From Anaerolineales bacterium (GTDB lineage: Bacteria > Chloroflexota > Anaerolineae > Anaerolineales > DRMV01): DNA of 36,366 nucleotides. The position numbers and the translations under genes were made by a program. Shown piece after piece: positions 15,691 to 23,117 of this stretch (positions are counted from its first letter, which is position 1; each line of letters opens with the position of its first letter). Where the stretch lies: NCBI GenBank assembly GCA_027019065.1, contig JALUXH010000219.1:1-36366 (forward strand). Direction: 5' to 3'. Under the pieces are notes generated by a model that worked only from the letters and a program-made list of their open reading frames with translations, had not been told where the DNA came from and did not search any database.

Positions 15691-17199
15691 TTACCGCGAA
15701 AGTGAATTTTTTGCCTGCCTGCACTGGCAGGCTTCCTTAATTGCCTCGCCGCGCCGCAGGAAGCCGTCGTAGGGCTGCCCCGTGCCGCCGGAAACCCAGC
15801 CGTCCAGCACCCAGGGCAGGCCGCGGTCGGCGGAAATCCATTCACCGTTGTATTTGCGGGCAATGTGGAGATGGGCGGCATTGGCAATGCCGCCTTCGCA
15901 GGAAGGATGCCCGATGCGTTCCCCGGCGTGCAGGTAAGCGCCGGGCTGCACGCGCCCCTCGGCGGCAATGTGCAGGTAGAGCACGTCCCAGCCGGTCTGT
16001 TCGTAGCCATCGCCGTCCAGGTCTTGCATCACTGCGCCGTCGGCGGCCCGCACCACCAGGCCGTCGGCCACGGCAACCACCCACGCTTTGCTGACGATGC
16101 AGCCGCCGTTGGGGGGCAGGTCGTCGGGGGCAAAATCCAGCGCGGCCCAGGCCGAGCCGTCGCCCCAGGCGCTGTGCGGCCCGCCGGTGAAATACCATGT
16201 GGCCCCTTTCTCAAAGGGCAGTTGCATGGGCGGCTGGGCCAGCCCGGGCGGCACAAGCGGCTCCACGGCGTAGTCAAAGGGATAGCCAAAGAGGCGGCGG
16301 TAGGTCGCGGCCAGCCCGTCGGGCCCCACATCGTGCTGCCAGGCCTTTAGCCCGTCTATCAGGGCAAAGAAATGCTGCACCGCCGCGGTTCCGGCGTTCA
16401 CCGAGGGTGCGGGGCGCACCAGCAGGCCGTCGGCCAGCACAAAAGCCCCCAGGGCGTTGACCCGCCAGAGGTAATAGCCCCGGTTGAGTTCATTGGCCGC
16501 CCAGTGGAGTTGCTGCCAGAGCCCCTCCCTTTGGGGAGCCTGCCAGCCAAAGGGGTAAGCCCGCTGGGAGGCGGGCACGCGGGCGTGGGTTACCCAGCCG
16601 CTTTCGTATTCCAGCAGCGCCAGCAGCAGCCGCGGGTTGACGGAATAGTCGCGCGCGACGCGCGCCAGCATCTCGTCGCCGCGCATCGTCGTGCCGTGGA
16701 CGTCTTCCCGATAGGTTGCCAGGAAACCGCCCGCGTGGGCTACAAAGGCTTTCACATCAAAAGCCGCGTTGCTGGGGCCGGCCACCAGTTCGGAATCGGG
16801 AATGATTTTGAAAGCCGGTGCCGCGGCGGCAGGTGTTGGAGCGGGGATGGTGAGGGTTTCCCCCACGGAAAGGAGGTTGGGGTGGGTCAGGTGGTTGGCT
16901 TCCACAATGGCCTGCACGCCGACTTCAAAGCGCCGCGCCAGCACGGCCAGGGTGTCGCCGGGCTGCACCTGATAGCGCTGTTCTCGGGCGCGCAAGGTGG
17001 GCAGGGGGCGGGGCGGGTTGGGGGTGGGGGAAGGCGGCATTTCGCCGGGTTTCCGCACGGGGGTGGCAAAGGGCAGCAGGGCGGGCGTCGCGCCGGAAGC
17101 GGGCGCGTAAGCCGCGGTAGGCGGCTGCCAGGCAGGGGACGTGCATCCCCCCAACCACAACACGCCTATCAGCCAGAGCCAGAGCCCGCGGCGCACCAT
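15691..17199 (-). CDS. Lipoprotein with LysM and M23 (LasA-like) peptidase domains
   Basis: The product (about 502 aa from this ATG) begins with a lipoprotein signal, MVRRGLWLWLIGVLWLGGC, whose LGGC lipobox predicts anchoring to the membrane exterior. A Pro/Thr-rich spacer and a LysM domain follow (YQVQPGDTLAVLARRF to LSVGETLTIP). A middle domain resembles a lysozyme/transglycosylase-like fold (NPRLLLALLEYESGW). A C-terminal M23 domain has ligand candidates GGPHSAWG, then ALDF thirteen residues after that His, plus YLHIA and HLHIARKYNG. It would bind and cleave cell-wall peptides. The start is ambiguous: an in-frame ATG lies three codons earlier (17208), and GGGAGG sits between the two. It lies upstream of the gltD-like gene, 111 bases apart. 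Confidence 0.82.
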   Translation of the reverse strand: MVRRGLWLWLIGVLWLGGCTSPAWQPPTAAYAPASGATPALLPFATPVRKPGEMPPSPTPNPPRPLPTLRAREQRYQVQPGDTLAVLARRFEVGVQAIVEANHLTHPNLLSVGETLTIPAPTPAAAAPAFKIIPDSELVAGPSNAAFDVKAFVAHAGGFLATYREDVHGTTMRGDEMLARVARDYSVNPRLLLALLEYESGWVTHARVPASQRAYPFGWQAPQREGLWQQLHWAANELNRGYYLWRVNALGAFVLADGLLVRPAPSVNAGTAAVQHFFALIDGLKAWQHDVGPDGLAATYRRLFGYPFDYAVEPLVPPGLAQPPMQLPFEKGATWYFTGGPHSAWGDGSAWAALDFAPDDLPPNGGCIVSKAWVVAVADGLVVRAADGAVMQDLDGDGYEQTGWDVLYLHIAAEGRVQPGAYLHAGERIGHPSCEGGIANAAHLHIARKYNGEWISADRGLPWVLDGWVSGGTGQPYDGFLRRGEAIKEACQCRQAKNSLSR

Positions 17200-17356
17200 G
17201 CCTCCCATTTTACAACAAAATCGGTAATTCACGTGACGCAGCGGTGATTGACGGCAACTTTCACCCTATGAAACCGTTGAACCTTTGGTTTTTTGGCCCT
17301 CACCACTCCCCCTTCGCGGCGGCTCAGCCCCCTTTTCTTTCCCAACGGGAGAGGAA

Positions 17357-17423
17357 GCAGAAAAACCTCCACCGATTTCGCAGATTCGCACAGATTGGGC
17401 GAAAGGCGCCGTTCAGCCTTTGG
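17357..17423 (+). repeat. Decayed fragment of the dispersed TIR element
   Basis: The 17233-17635 gap has no convincing gene. Within it, GCAGAAAAACCTCCACCGAT and the following GCAGATTCGCACAGATTGG (17357-17399) match the interior of the 20249 element. GTTCAGCCTTTGG at about 17411-17423 matches its terminal repeat. Order and orientation are scrambled and no target duplication was found, so this is a relic. The remaining part, up to 17635, shows nothing clear. Confidence 0.5.
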
Positions 17424-17635
17424 CGGCGCGCTGCGGCCCGTCGTAGGGCGGCCCTACGCGGCAGCCAAGGGGCTTTTGGCATCATTCCGGGGCAAATCGG
17501 CCGCGGCTGCCGCACCCCGCTACTTGGGATTAGGCTCTCCGGCAGTGCTCAGTCACCCGGCTTGATCTCACCCCAGGCGGGGCAGATGGCGCCTTCTGGG
17601 ATGACCAAAATCTTGTTTGAGAACGCGCCGGGCAG

Positions 17636-19258
17636 TTATTCCATTTCCCCAAAATAGCCCATTTCGGCCAGCACGGCCAGCACCAGCGGCGCGGCATCGC
17701 GCCGCACGGCCACCGCAGCCGGGCCGAGCACCGGCCCCAAAAAGCGCGCCGCGCGGCTCTGCCGCAGGGCTTGCAAAATTGCCGGATCGCGCACCTGCAG
17801 CACCGTCATCGGCTTGATGGCAGCCTGCACGCCTTCGGCCTCCCAGCGGCGGATGGCCTGGACGATGGTCGGCGGCAGGGCGCGGGTGTGCTGCTTCAGC
17901 AGCGCGAGCACCTGTTCGGCCGGAATGCCCTGCTCGGCGGCGCGGCGCAAGGATGCCGCCGTCAGACGGAAGCGGTAGCCGCTGCGGTCGGTGCCTTCCC
18001 ATTCGGCAAAGCGGGCGACGTGATAACGCACCACCCGCGGGCTGCGCCACGGGGCGAACAGGCGGCCATCGGCGCGCAGCATCAGCGGCTGGTCTTCGGC
18101 CTGGCCCGGCGGGGCCTGCCCGGCCAGCAGCGCCCGCCCGCGCCGGGTCAGGCGGAAGGCCGCCGGCAGCACGCCCTTTTTGGGCGCGGCCAGGGCCACA
18201 ACGCCAAACCACGCCAGCGGTCCGGTCAGCAGGAAGCGGAGCAGCGCGCCGTCCACCGCGTCCCAGTGCTCCCAACCCGAGAGCGGCTCGCCGTCGGCCG
18301 AGCGCAGATACCATGAATCGTAATCGCCCGGGGCGGGGCGCTGGAAATCGGGGCAGCACTGGTGCACGGCGGCCACCAACCCTTCCAGGCTCCACCATGT
18401 GCCCGCAGGCAGGCGTTCCAGCCAGCCGAGCACGGCCTCGCGGGCGCGGCGGGGGTCGTTTTCCCAGGGGCCTTCCGCCACCACGCCGGGCATCAGTTTG
18501 AGGTCGTTGAAGGCCAGCCCTTCCCGCCAGGCAGGAAACAGCCGCAGCAGCGCCTCGCCGCGAGGAGCCTCCAGGAAAGCGCGCACCGCGACGGGGTTCA
18601 CTTCGCCGGTAGGGGTCAGTACCCCCAAGGCGTGAGCGAGGGCTTCCAGATGGGCGGGGGTGTAGCGCCAGGCCTTGCGGTCGGGGGCCTCTTCGGGGAG
18701 GCGGCCGGCGCGGCGGGCGGCCAGGTAGGTGGTCAGGTGGTCAAGGATGTGGTCGTGGGAAGGCAGGGGGAAGGCGCGCTCGGCAGGCGTGGCGGGACGG
18801 CCGGGCAAAGGCTTTTCGGCCTGGGGCGGCGGGGGCAGCAGGGCGCGCATTTCGTCGGGGATGTAGGCGAATTCCAGCGGCCCGGCGGGGCCTTCCAGGA
18901 ACGCCCTGCCCACCCATCCGGCGTACCACAACACCTCGGCGGGGGAAACCGGCTGTTCGTGGGGCTTTTCCCGCTCGCGGCGGCCGGGGCCCATCTCGCG
19001 GAAAGGGCCGAAACGCCGCACGAATTCCGCCCACGGCAGGCGGCCTTCGCGGGCGTGCAGGGCCTGCAGTGCGGCGCGGGCGTCTTCCGGCAAGCGGGCG
19101 AGCACGGCTTCGGCCTCGGCGGGAGCGCGCATCGCGGCTTCCAGGGCATCGGCGCCCGCGGCCACCGTGGGGAAGGTTTCCGGCACGCCCCACGTGCGGG
19201 CAAAAATGCGCAGCAGGCCCAGGTCGGCCTGGTGAAGGTGGTAGTGGAGGGAAGGCAT
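17636..19258 (-). CDS. XPB/Ssl2-like helicase-associated domain protein
   Basis: The 540-aa protein lacks any Walker A or DEAH box, so it is not itself a helicase. Its C-terminal third (about residues 425-540) contains RFRLTAASLRRAAEQGIP, VLALLKQHTRALPP and VQAIRRWEAEG. This matches the XPB/Ssl2-like N-terminal (Helicase_C_3) domain found in stand-alone proteins of Chloroflexota and Actinomycetota. The N-terminal region is rich in Ala/Leu helices and may contain winged-helix units (TWWSLEGLVAAVHQ). A DNA-binding or repair role is a family-level guess. The gene starts ten bases after the lipid kinase stop and is probably in the same operon. No good ribosome binding site was seen, which fits coupling to the upstream gene. 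Confidence 0.7.
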   Translation of the reverse strand: MPSLHYHLHQADLGLLRIFARTWGVPETFPTVAAGADALEAAMRAPAEAEAVLARLPEDARAALQALHAREGRLPWAEFVRRFGPFREMGPGRREREKPHEQPVSPAEVLWYAGWVGRAFLEGPAGPLEFAYIPDEMRALLPPPPQAEKPLPGRPATPAERAFPLPSHDHILDHLTTYLAARRAGRLPEEAPDRKAWRYTPAHLEALAHALGVLTPTGEVNPVAVRAFLEAPRGEALLRLFPAWREGLAFNDLKLMPGVVAEGPWENDPRRAREAVLGWLERLPAGTWWSLEGLVAAVHQCCPDFQRPAPGDYDSWYLRSADGEPLSGWEHWDAVDGALLRFLLTGPLAWFGVVALAAPKKGVLPAAFRLTRRGRALLAGQAPPGQAEDQPLMLRADGRLFAPWRSPRVVRYHVARFAEWEGTDRSGYRFRLTAASLRRAAEQGIPAEQVLALLKQHTRALPPTIVQAIRRWEAEGVQAAIKPMTVLQVRDPAILQALRQSRAARFLGPVLGPAAVAVRRDAAPLVLAVLAEMGYFGEME

Positions 19259-19268
19259 GGAACAGGGA

Positions 19269-20201
19269 TCAGTGGGAAGGCGGCGCGGCGACGTGCAGCG
19301 CCTGGGGCACGATCTCCACTTTCAGGCGGCGCACATGGGTATCAAAACCGGCAAAGATTTCGCCGTCCATGTGGATCTGCAGCGGCCGGTCGGCTTCCAG
19401 GTGCAGGGTGTGGAAAGCGCCCAGGTCCACCGCGGGGTGCGCACCGTGGGTGCCGTGCATGACCTGCGAAACCAGCCCCAACATGCCCGGCCGGGAGACC
19501 GGGCCGATGGCAAGGTAGTTCAGCAGGCCGTCGTCGGGGCGGGCCGCGGGGGTGGTCAGGAAGCCGCCGCCTTCCCGCGGGCCGTTGCCGATGACCAGCA
19601 TCATCAGGTCGGCTTCGCGGGGGCGGCCGTCAATTTCCAGCCGGAAGTGGGGCACGCGCAGGTCAAAGGCAATCGTTTGCAGCACCGCGGTGAGGTACAT
19701 CACGAAGCCGCGCACCACCGGCAACTGGTGCGAGCGGATGGTGACGATGGCATCAAAGCCGATGCCGAGGGTGTTATCCACAAATTCCACCCGGCCGTGC
19801 TCATCTTCCGCGCGCATCACATCCACGGGGCGTGGCGGGGCGGTGAGGGCGATTTCCAGCGCCTTGTGCGGGTCGGGCGGCAGGCCGACGGCATGGGCAA
19901 AGTCGTTGCCCGAGCCGAGGGGCACGACCCCCAGCACGGGGCGGGCTTCCGGCGGCAGGCGCAGCAGGCCGTTGACCACTTCGTGTACCGTGCCATCGCC
20001 GCCCACCGCCACGACCCGCTCGTAGCCCTGTTCGGCAGCCTGCCCGGCCAGCTGCGTGGCATGGGTGGGATACACCGTGCCCGCCCAGTCCAGGCGGCCA
20101 TCGGCGAGTTCTTCGGCCAGGGGGCGCAGGTCGGCAATCCGCCGCCAGGCATGGCCGACATCGGCATTGGGGTTGAGGATGATGAGGGTTTTGGGGGGCA
20201 T
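19269..20201 (-). CDS. Diacylglycerol/lipid kinase family protein (YegS/DgkB-like)
   Basis: The 310-aa protein begins MPPKTLIILNPNA, the usual DAGK start where the Asn-Pro pair contacts nucleotide. The glycine-rich loop VVAVGGDGTVHEVVNGL and PLGSGNDFAHAVGLP are diagnostic of the DAGK catalytic domain (about residues 60-115). The C-terminal beta-sandwich ends with LQIHMDGEIF, also typical. It phosphorylates a lipid alcohol, perhaps diacylglycerol, using ATP at the inner membrane. The ATG at 20201 is preferred because the longer track frame runs into a mobile element. A TATAAT box lies 41 bases upstream inside the target duplication of that element. It is first in a two-gene operon with the XPB-like protein. 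Confidence 0.92.
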   Translation of the reverse strand: MPPKTLIILNPNADVGHAWRRIADLRPLAEELADGRLDWAGTVYPTHATQLAGQAAEQGYERVVAVGGDGTVHEVVNGLLRLPPEARPVLGVVPLGSGNDFAHAVGLPPDPHKALEIALTAPPRPVDVMRAEDEHGRVEFVDNTLGIGFDAIVTIRSHQLPVVRGFVMYLTAVLQTIAFDLRVPHFRLEIDGRPREADLMMLVIGNGPREGGGFLTTPAARPDDGLLNYLAIGPVSRPGMLGLVSQVMHGTHGAHPAVDLGAFHTLHLEADRPLQIHMDGEIFAGFDTHVRRLKVEIVPQALHVAAPPSH

Positions 20202-20241
20202 AGGCAAAACCGGGGGGAAGGATGGCCGGGCGTGTGATAGG

Positions 20242-20247
20242 ATTATA
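20242..20247 (-). promoter_or_regulatory. -10 box of the lipid kinase gene, inside a target-site duplication
   Basis: TATAAT on the minus strand sits within the 8-bp duplication GATTATAC that flanks the mobile element at 20249. The same hexamer recurs in the second duplication copy at 20499-20504. The element has therefore separated whatever -35 existed from the gene-proximal -10. Confidence 0.5.
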
Positions 20248-20248
20248 C

Positions 20249-20497
20249 GTAACTGCTCAGCTTTGGCAGGGAGAAACCACAGATTACGCAGAAAAATATC
20301 CACCGATTTCACAGATTAGCACCGATTGGAAACACAGAAGACACAGAAGAACCACAGAAAACACAGAAATTTACTTTGCGTCTTTGCTTCCTTTGCGTCC
20401 TTTGCGCTATCTTGGCGCCCTTGGCGACCTAAAATCTGCATTCATCCATGATTATCCGCGTCGTCTGCGGGCTGTTTTCCAAAGGCTGAACAGTTAC
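20249..20497 (+). mobile_element. MITE-like TIR element, copy A
   Basis: A 249-bp non-coding element. Its ends are GTAACTGCTCAGCTTTGG on the left and, on the opposite strand, GTAACTGTTCAGCCTTTGG on the right. It is flanked by a perfect 8-bp direct repeat GATTATAC (20241-20248 and 20498-20505), the mark of transposition. The interior carries short words such as ACACAGAAG and CTTTGCGTC and has no ORF. Its interior aligns with copies B and C. Confidence 0.9.
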
Positions 20498-20545
20498 GAT
20501 TATACAGCATTTCCCCCGCCGCGTGCGGGGACGGAGGTGCGGCGA

Positions 20546-21169
20546 ATGCGCGAGCGCAGGCGCTTTTATGTGGTCTGGAAGGGGCGCAAAACCGGCGTTT
20601 TCCCTTCGTGGGAAGCCGCCCGCGCCCAGGTGGAAGGCTTTTCGGGGGCGCAATACAAGGGCTTTGCCAGCCGCGAAGAGGCCGAGCGCGCCTGGCGGGA
20701 AGGCTACGCGACCCGGGCAGGCAAGCCGGCTTCCCTGGGGCGCTGGCGCACGGCAGCCCGCAAGCCGATGCTGCCCGGCCTCGCGGTGGACGCCGCGGCT
20801 TCGGGGGCGCGCGGCCCGATGGCCTACCGCGGCGTGCGGGTGGAAAGCGGGGAAGAAGTTTTCCGCCAGGGGCCGTTTGCAGTGGGCACGGTCAACATCG
20901 GTGAGTTTCTGGCGATTGTGCACGCCCTGGCCTGGCTGGAAGCCCGCGGCCTGACATGGCCGGTGTATTCGGATTCGCGCGTGGCGCGCGGCTGGGTGGC
21001 GAAGGGGCGCTGCAACAGCCGCCTGCCGCGCACGCCGGAAACCGAAGCCGTCTGGGCGCTTGTGGCCCGCGCCGAAGCCTGGCTGGCAGCGCATCCCGAG
21101 CACGCGCCGGTGCTGGCCTGGGAAACGCGCCTGTGGGGGGAGATTCCGGCAGATTTCAATAGAAAGTAA
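20546..21169 (+). CDS. Ribonuclease H with viroplasmin-type N-terminal domain
   Basis: The 207-aa protein has an N-terminal RNase H-associated (caulimovirus viroplasmin-like) domain, residues 5-55, with FYVVWKGRKTGVFPSWEAA and YKGFASREEAERAW, which binds RNA/DNA hybrids. A C-terminal RNase H fold follows, with candidate metal-binding acids D82 (LAVDAAA), E120 (NIGEFLAI), D143 (VYSDSRVA) and a final Asp near the C-terminus (PADFN). It would remove RNA from hybrids during replication and repair. The ATG at 20546 has GGAGGTG upstream; the longer track frame includes mobile-element sequence. It is divergent from the lipid kinase gene, with element A in between. Confidence 0.9.
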   Translation: MRERRRFYVVWKGRKTGVFPSWEAARAQVEGFSGAQYKGFASREEAERAWREGYATRAGKPASLGRWRTAARKPMLPGLAVDAAASGARGPMAYRGVRVESGEEVFRQGPFAVGTVNIGEFLAIVHALAWLEARGLTWPVYSDSRVARGWVAKGRCNSRLPRTPETEAVWALVARAEAWLAAHPEHAPVLAWETRLWGEIPADFNRK

Positions 21170-21252
21170 GGGGGCTCTCAAGGCCTCGCGCGGTGAGGCG
21201 AGTAGAGCGTTTCATGACGAGGCGAGCGTTCTCGCTTCTTCAATTCTCCCCC

Positions 21253-21280
21253 TTGACACCCTCCGCCTTTGTGATACAAT
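21253..21280 (+). promoter_or_regulatory. Promoter of the GntR-family regulator gene
   Basis: A perfect -35 TTGACA (21253-21258) and TACAAT (21275-21280) are separated by 16 bases, 47 bases before the predicted GTG start. This is one of the best promoter matches in the window. Confidence 0.8.
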
Positions 21281-21301
21281 GATACAAAGATACAAAGATA
21301 C
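21273..21301 (+). repeat. Tandem GATACAA(A/T) repeats overlapping the regulator promoter
   Basis: Three consecutive 8-bp units (GATACAAT, GATACAAA, GATACAAA) and a partial fourth start within the -10 box and cover the expected transcription start. The position suggests a regulator binding site, possibly for the GntR protein encoded just downstream. Confidence 0.6.
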
Positions 21302-21326
21302 TTTCGGCCAAAAAGGGAGTTTTGCC

Positions 21327-21734
21327 GTGCCCGCGCCTTTGCGCCGCCTGCCGCTGGAAGTGGACTTTCGCCAGCGCACCCCCATCACCGAGCAAATCCG
21401 CAACCAGATTCGGTTGCTCATCAGCCGCGGGGTGCTGCGGCCGGGCGATCAGTTGCCCACCGTGCGCCAACTGGCAGCCGATTTGCGCATCAACTTCAAC
21501 ACGGTGGCGCGCGCTTACCGGCTGCTGGAGGAAGACGGGCTGATTTCCGTACAGCATGGGCGCGGCACGTTCGTGCTGGCCCCGGCCTCGCCCCAGGCCG
21601 AGGCTCACCTCAAGCAAGAAACACTGGCCTTGCTGGCCCGGCACTTCGCTGCCCAGGCGCGTGAAATGGGCTTTTCGGCCGATGAAGTCCTCGCCGCCCT
21701 GCGGCGCGCCTGGCAGGAAGACGAGCCGCCCTGA
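21327..21734 (+). CDS. GntR-family transcriptional regulator (YtrA-type)
   Basis: The 135-aa protein has a winged helix-turn-helix (about residues 15-80) with TPITEQIRNQIRLLISRGVL, GDQLPTVRQLAADLRIN and NTVARAYRLLEEDGLI, followed by the HGRGTFV wing. The short C-terminal tail lacks a large effector domain, which is typical of the YtrA subfamily. The GTG at 21327 is chosen because GGGAG lies seven bases upstream; an in-frame ATG inside the GATACAAA repeats is less likely. YtrA-type regulators usually control an adjacent ABC transporter, but none follows here: the next unit is mobile element B and then the slipin gene. Autoregulation through the repeats in its promoter is likely but inferred. 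Confidence 0.9.
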   Translation: MPAPLRRLPLEVDFRQRTPITEQIRNQIRLLISRGVLRPGDQLPTVRQLAADLRINFNTVARAYRLLEEDGLISVQHGRGTFVLAPASPQAEAHLKQETLALLARHFAAQAREMGFSADEVLAALRRAWQEDEPP

Positions 21735-21783
21735 TTCCCCGTGCTTCTTTTGCCCCCTGTTCCGCTTCAACCCGACTTCTCCC

Positions 21784-22010
21784 GTATCTATTCAGCCTTG
21801 GTAAAGAGAAACCACAGATTCCGCAGATTTCACAGATTTGCACCGATTGGAAACACAGAAGACACAGAAGAACCACAGAAATTTACTTTGCGTCTTTGCG
21901 CCCTTTGCGCTATCTTGGCGCCATCGTGGCGAGCTTGGCGACCTAAATCCGCCTCCATCGGTGATTAGCCCCATCATCCGCGGGCGATATCTCCAAGGCT
22001 GAACAGTGAC
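21784..22010 (+). mobile_element. MITE-like TIR element, copy B
   Basis: A 227-bp non-coding copy in the same orientation as copy A. The left end is GTATCTATTCAGCCTTGG and the right end, on the opposite strand, is GTCACTGTTCAGCCTTGG. It is flanked by a perfect 8-bp repeat CTTCTCCC (21776-21783 and 22011-22018). It lies between the GntR and slipin genes. Confidence 0.9.
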
Positions 22011-22037
22011 CTTCTCCCTTCCTCTTGGAGGTTGACA

Positions 22038-23039
22038 ATGCTCAAGAAGTTTCCGGCTTCCAAAGCCAAAATGGCCAATCAGCCGCACATTGCGCCCGTG
22101 GCCGTGCTGGCCTTCTTCGTGCTGGAAGGCATTGCCGTGGGCGGCGCGCTCTGGTTGCAGCCCCGCTACGGCGATGCCCTTGTCGGCGCCTGGGTGGGGT
22201 TCTTCACGGTGGTGGCACTGTACATCCTGTTTTCCTGGCAAATTGCCAACCAGTGGGAAAAGGCCGTGGTGCTGCGGCTGGGCAAGTTTCGCGGCCTGTA
22301 TGGCCCGGGGTTGTTCTGGATTGTGCCGGTGGCCGATACCATCGCCACCTGGGTTGACCAGCGGGTGATGGTCACGCCTTTTCGCGCCGAAAAGACCCTC
22401 ACCAAAGACACGGTGCCGGTAGATGTGGATGCAGTGCTCTTCTGGATGGTGTTTGACGCCGAAAAAGCCGCCCTGGAGGTGGAAGATTACCGGGCTGCGG
22501 TGTCGTGGGCGGCGCAAACCGCCCTGCGGGAAATCATCGGGCAGAAAGACCTGGCCGAAATTCTGACAGGCCGCGCGGCGATGGACGAAGAGTTGCAGCG
22601 CATCATTGACGCCCGCACCACGCCGTGGGGTGTGAGCGTGCAGTCGGTGGAAATCCGCGACATCGTGATTCCGCCCAACCTGGAGGAAGCCATGAGCCGC
22701 CGCGCCCAGGCCGAGCGGGAACGCCAGGCGCGCGTCATTCTGGGACAGTCGGAAATGGAAATCGCGGCCAGTTTCTCTGAAGCCGCAAAAGCCTATGCAG
22801 AAAACCCGACCGCGCTGCACCTGCGGGCGATGAACATGCTCTTTGAAGGGCTGAAAGAGAAAGGCGCGCTGGTGATTGTGCCCAGCAGTGCAGTAGAAAC
22901 GATGAACCTGGGCGGATTGAGCGGGCTGGTTTCGCTGAGCGGTCAGCAGGCCGCCGCGCAGGAAGCCGCCCGCGGGCAGCAGTCCGGTACACCGCCGCGG
23001 TCGGCCGCCCAGGGCAGCAACGACCGGCCTGCGCCATAG
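22038..23039 (+). CDS. SPFH-domain membrane protein (slipin/stomatin family)
   Basis: The 333-aa protein has two N-terminal hydrophobic segments (about residues 20-45 and 50-68) that anchor it in the membrane. An SPFH/Band 7 domain follows (about 70-240), with EKAVVLRLGKFRGLYGPGLFW, KDTVPVDVDAVLFW, VEIRDIVIPP and the helical MSRRAQAERERQARVI stretch. Slipins assemble into oligomeric rings at membrane microdomains and often work with NfeD-type proteases, but no nfeD gene is adjacent. The start at 22038 has GGAGG seven bases upstream. The C-terminus is low-complexity (Gln/Ala/Ser). The intergenic region after it carries two parS-like sites, then the sdpI-like gene. Confidence 0.9.
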   Translation: MLKKFPASKAKMANQPHIAPVAVLAFFVLEGIAVGGALWLQPRYGDALVGAWVGFFTVVALYILFSWQIANQWEKAVVLRLGKFRGLYGPGLFWIVPVADTIATWVDQRVMVTPFRAEKTLTKDTVPVDVDAVLFWMVFDAEKAALEVEDYRAAVSWAAQTALREIIGQKDLAEILTGRAAMDEELQRIIDARTTPWGVSVQSVEIRDIVIPPNLEEAMSRRAQAERERQARVILGQSEMEIAASFSEAAKAYAENPTALHLRAMNMLFEGLKEKGALVIVPSSAVETMNLGGLSGLVSLSGQQAAAQEAARGQQSGTPPRSAAQGSNDRPAP

Positions 23040-23049
23040 CCCGGGCCGA

Positions 23050-23065
23050 AGTTTCACATGAAACA
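23050..23065. promoter_or_regulatory. parS-like ParB-binding site 1
   Basis: AGTTTCACATGAAACA matches the widely conserved parS consensus TGTTTCACGTGAAACA at 14 of 16 positions. Mismatches are the outermost base and one central base. Confidence 0.55.
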
Positions 23066-23075
23066 CCCCGGCGGG

Positions 23076-23091
23076 GGTTTCACGTGAAACG
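23076..23091. promoter_or_regulatory. parS-like ParB-binding site 2
   Basis: GGTTTCACGTGAAACG contains the perfect 14-bp palindromic core of parS; only the two outermost bases differ. Its centre is 26 bp from site 1. The two sites could also pair as one large imperfect hairpin. Confidence 0.65.
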
Positions 23092-23117
23092 CCTGCCAAA
23101 AGAGAAAGGAGGTTGTG

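Noticed and set aside
14152-15705. 517-aa ORF antisense to the gltD-like gene
   Set aside because: The minus-strand gene has all FAD, NAD and FeS motifs, and the antisense frame has none.
17244-17657. 137-aa plus-strand ORF in the gap before the XPB-like gene
   Set aside because: It runs through repeat-relic sequence, has no ribosome binding site and no family resemblance.
20265-20440. Short repeated words (ACACAGAAG, CACAGATT) considered as a CRISPR array
   Set aside because: There are no constant-length repeats with unique spacers. The words are part of a TIR element with flanking duplications, and no cas genes are present.
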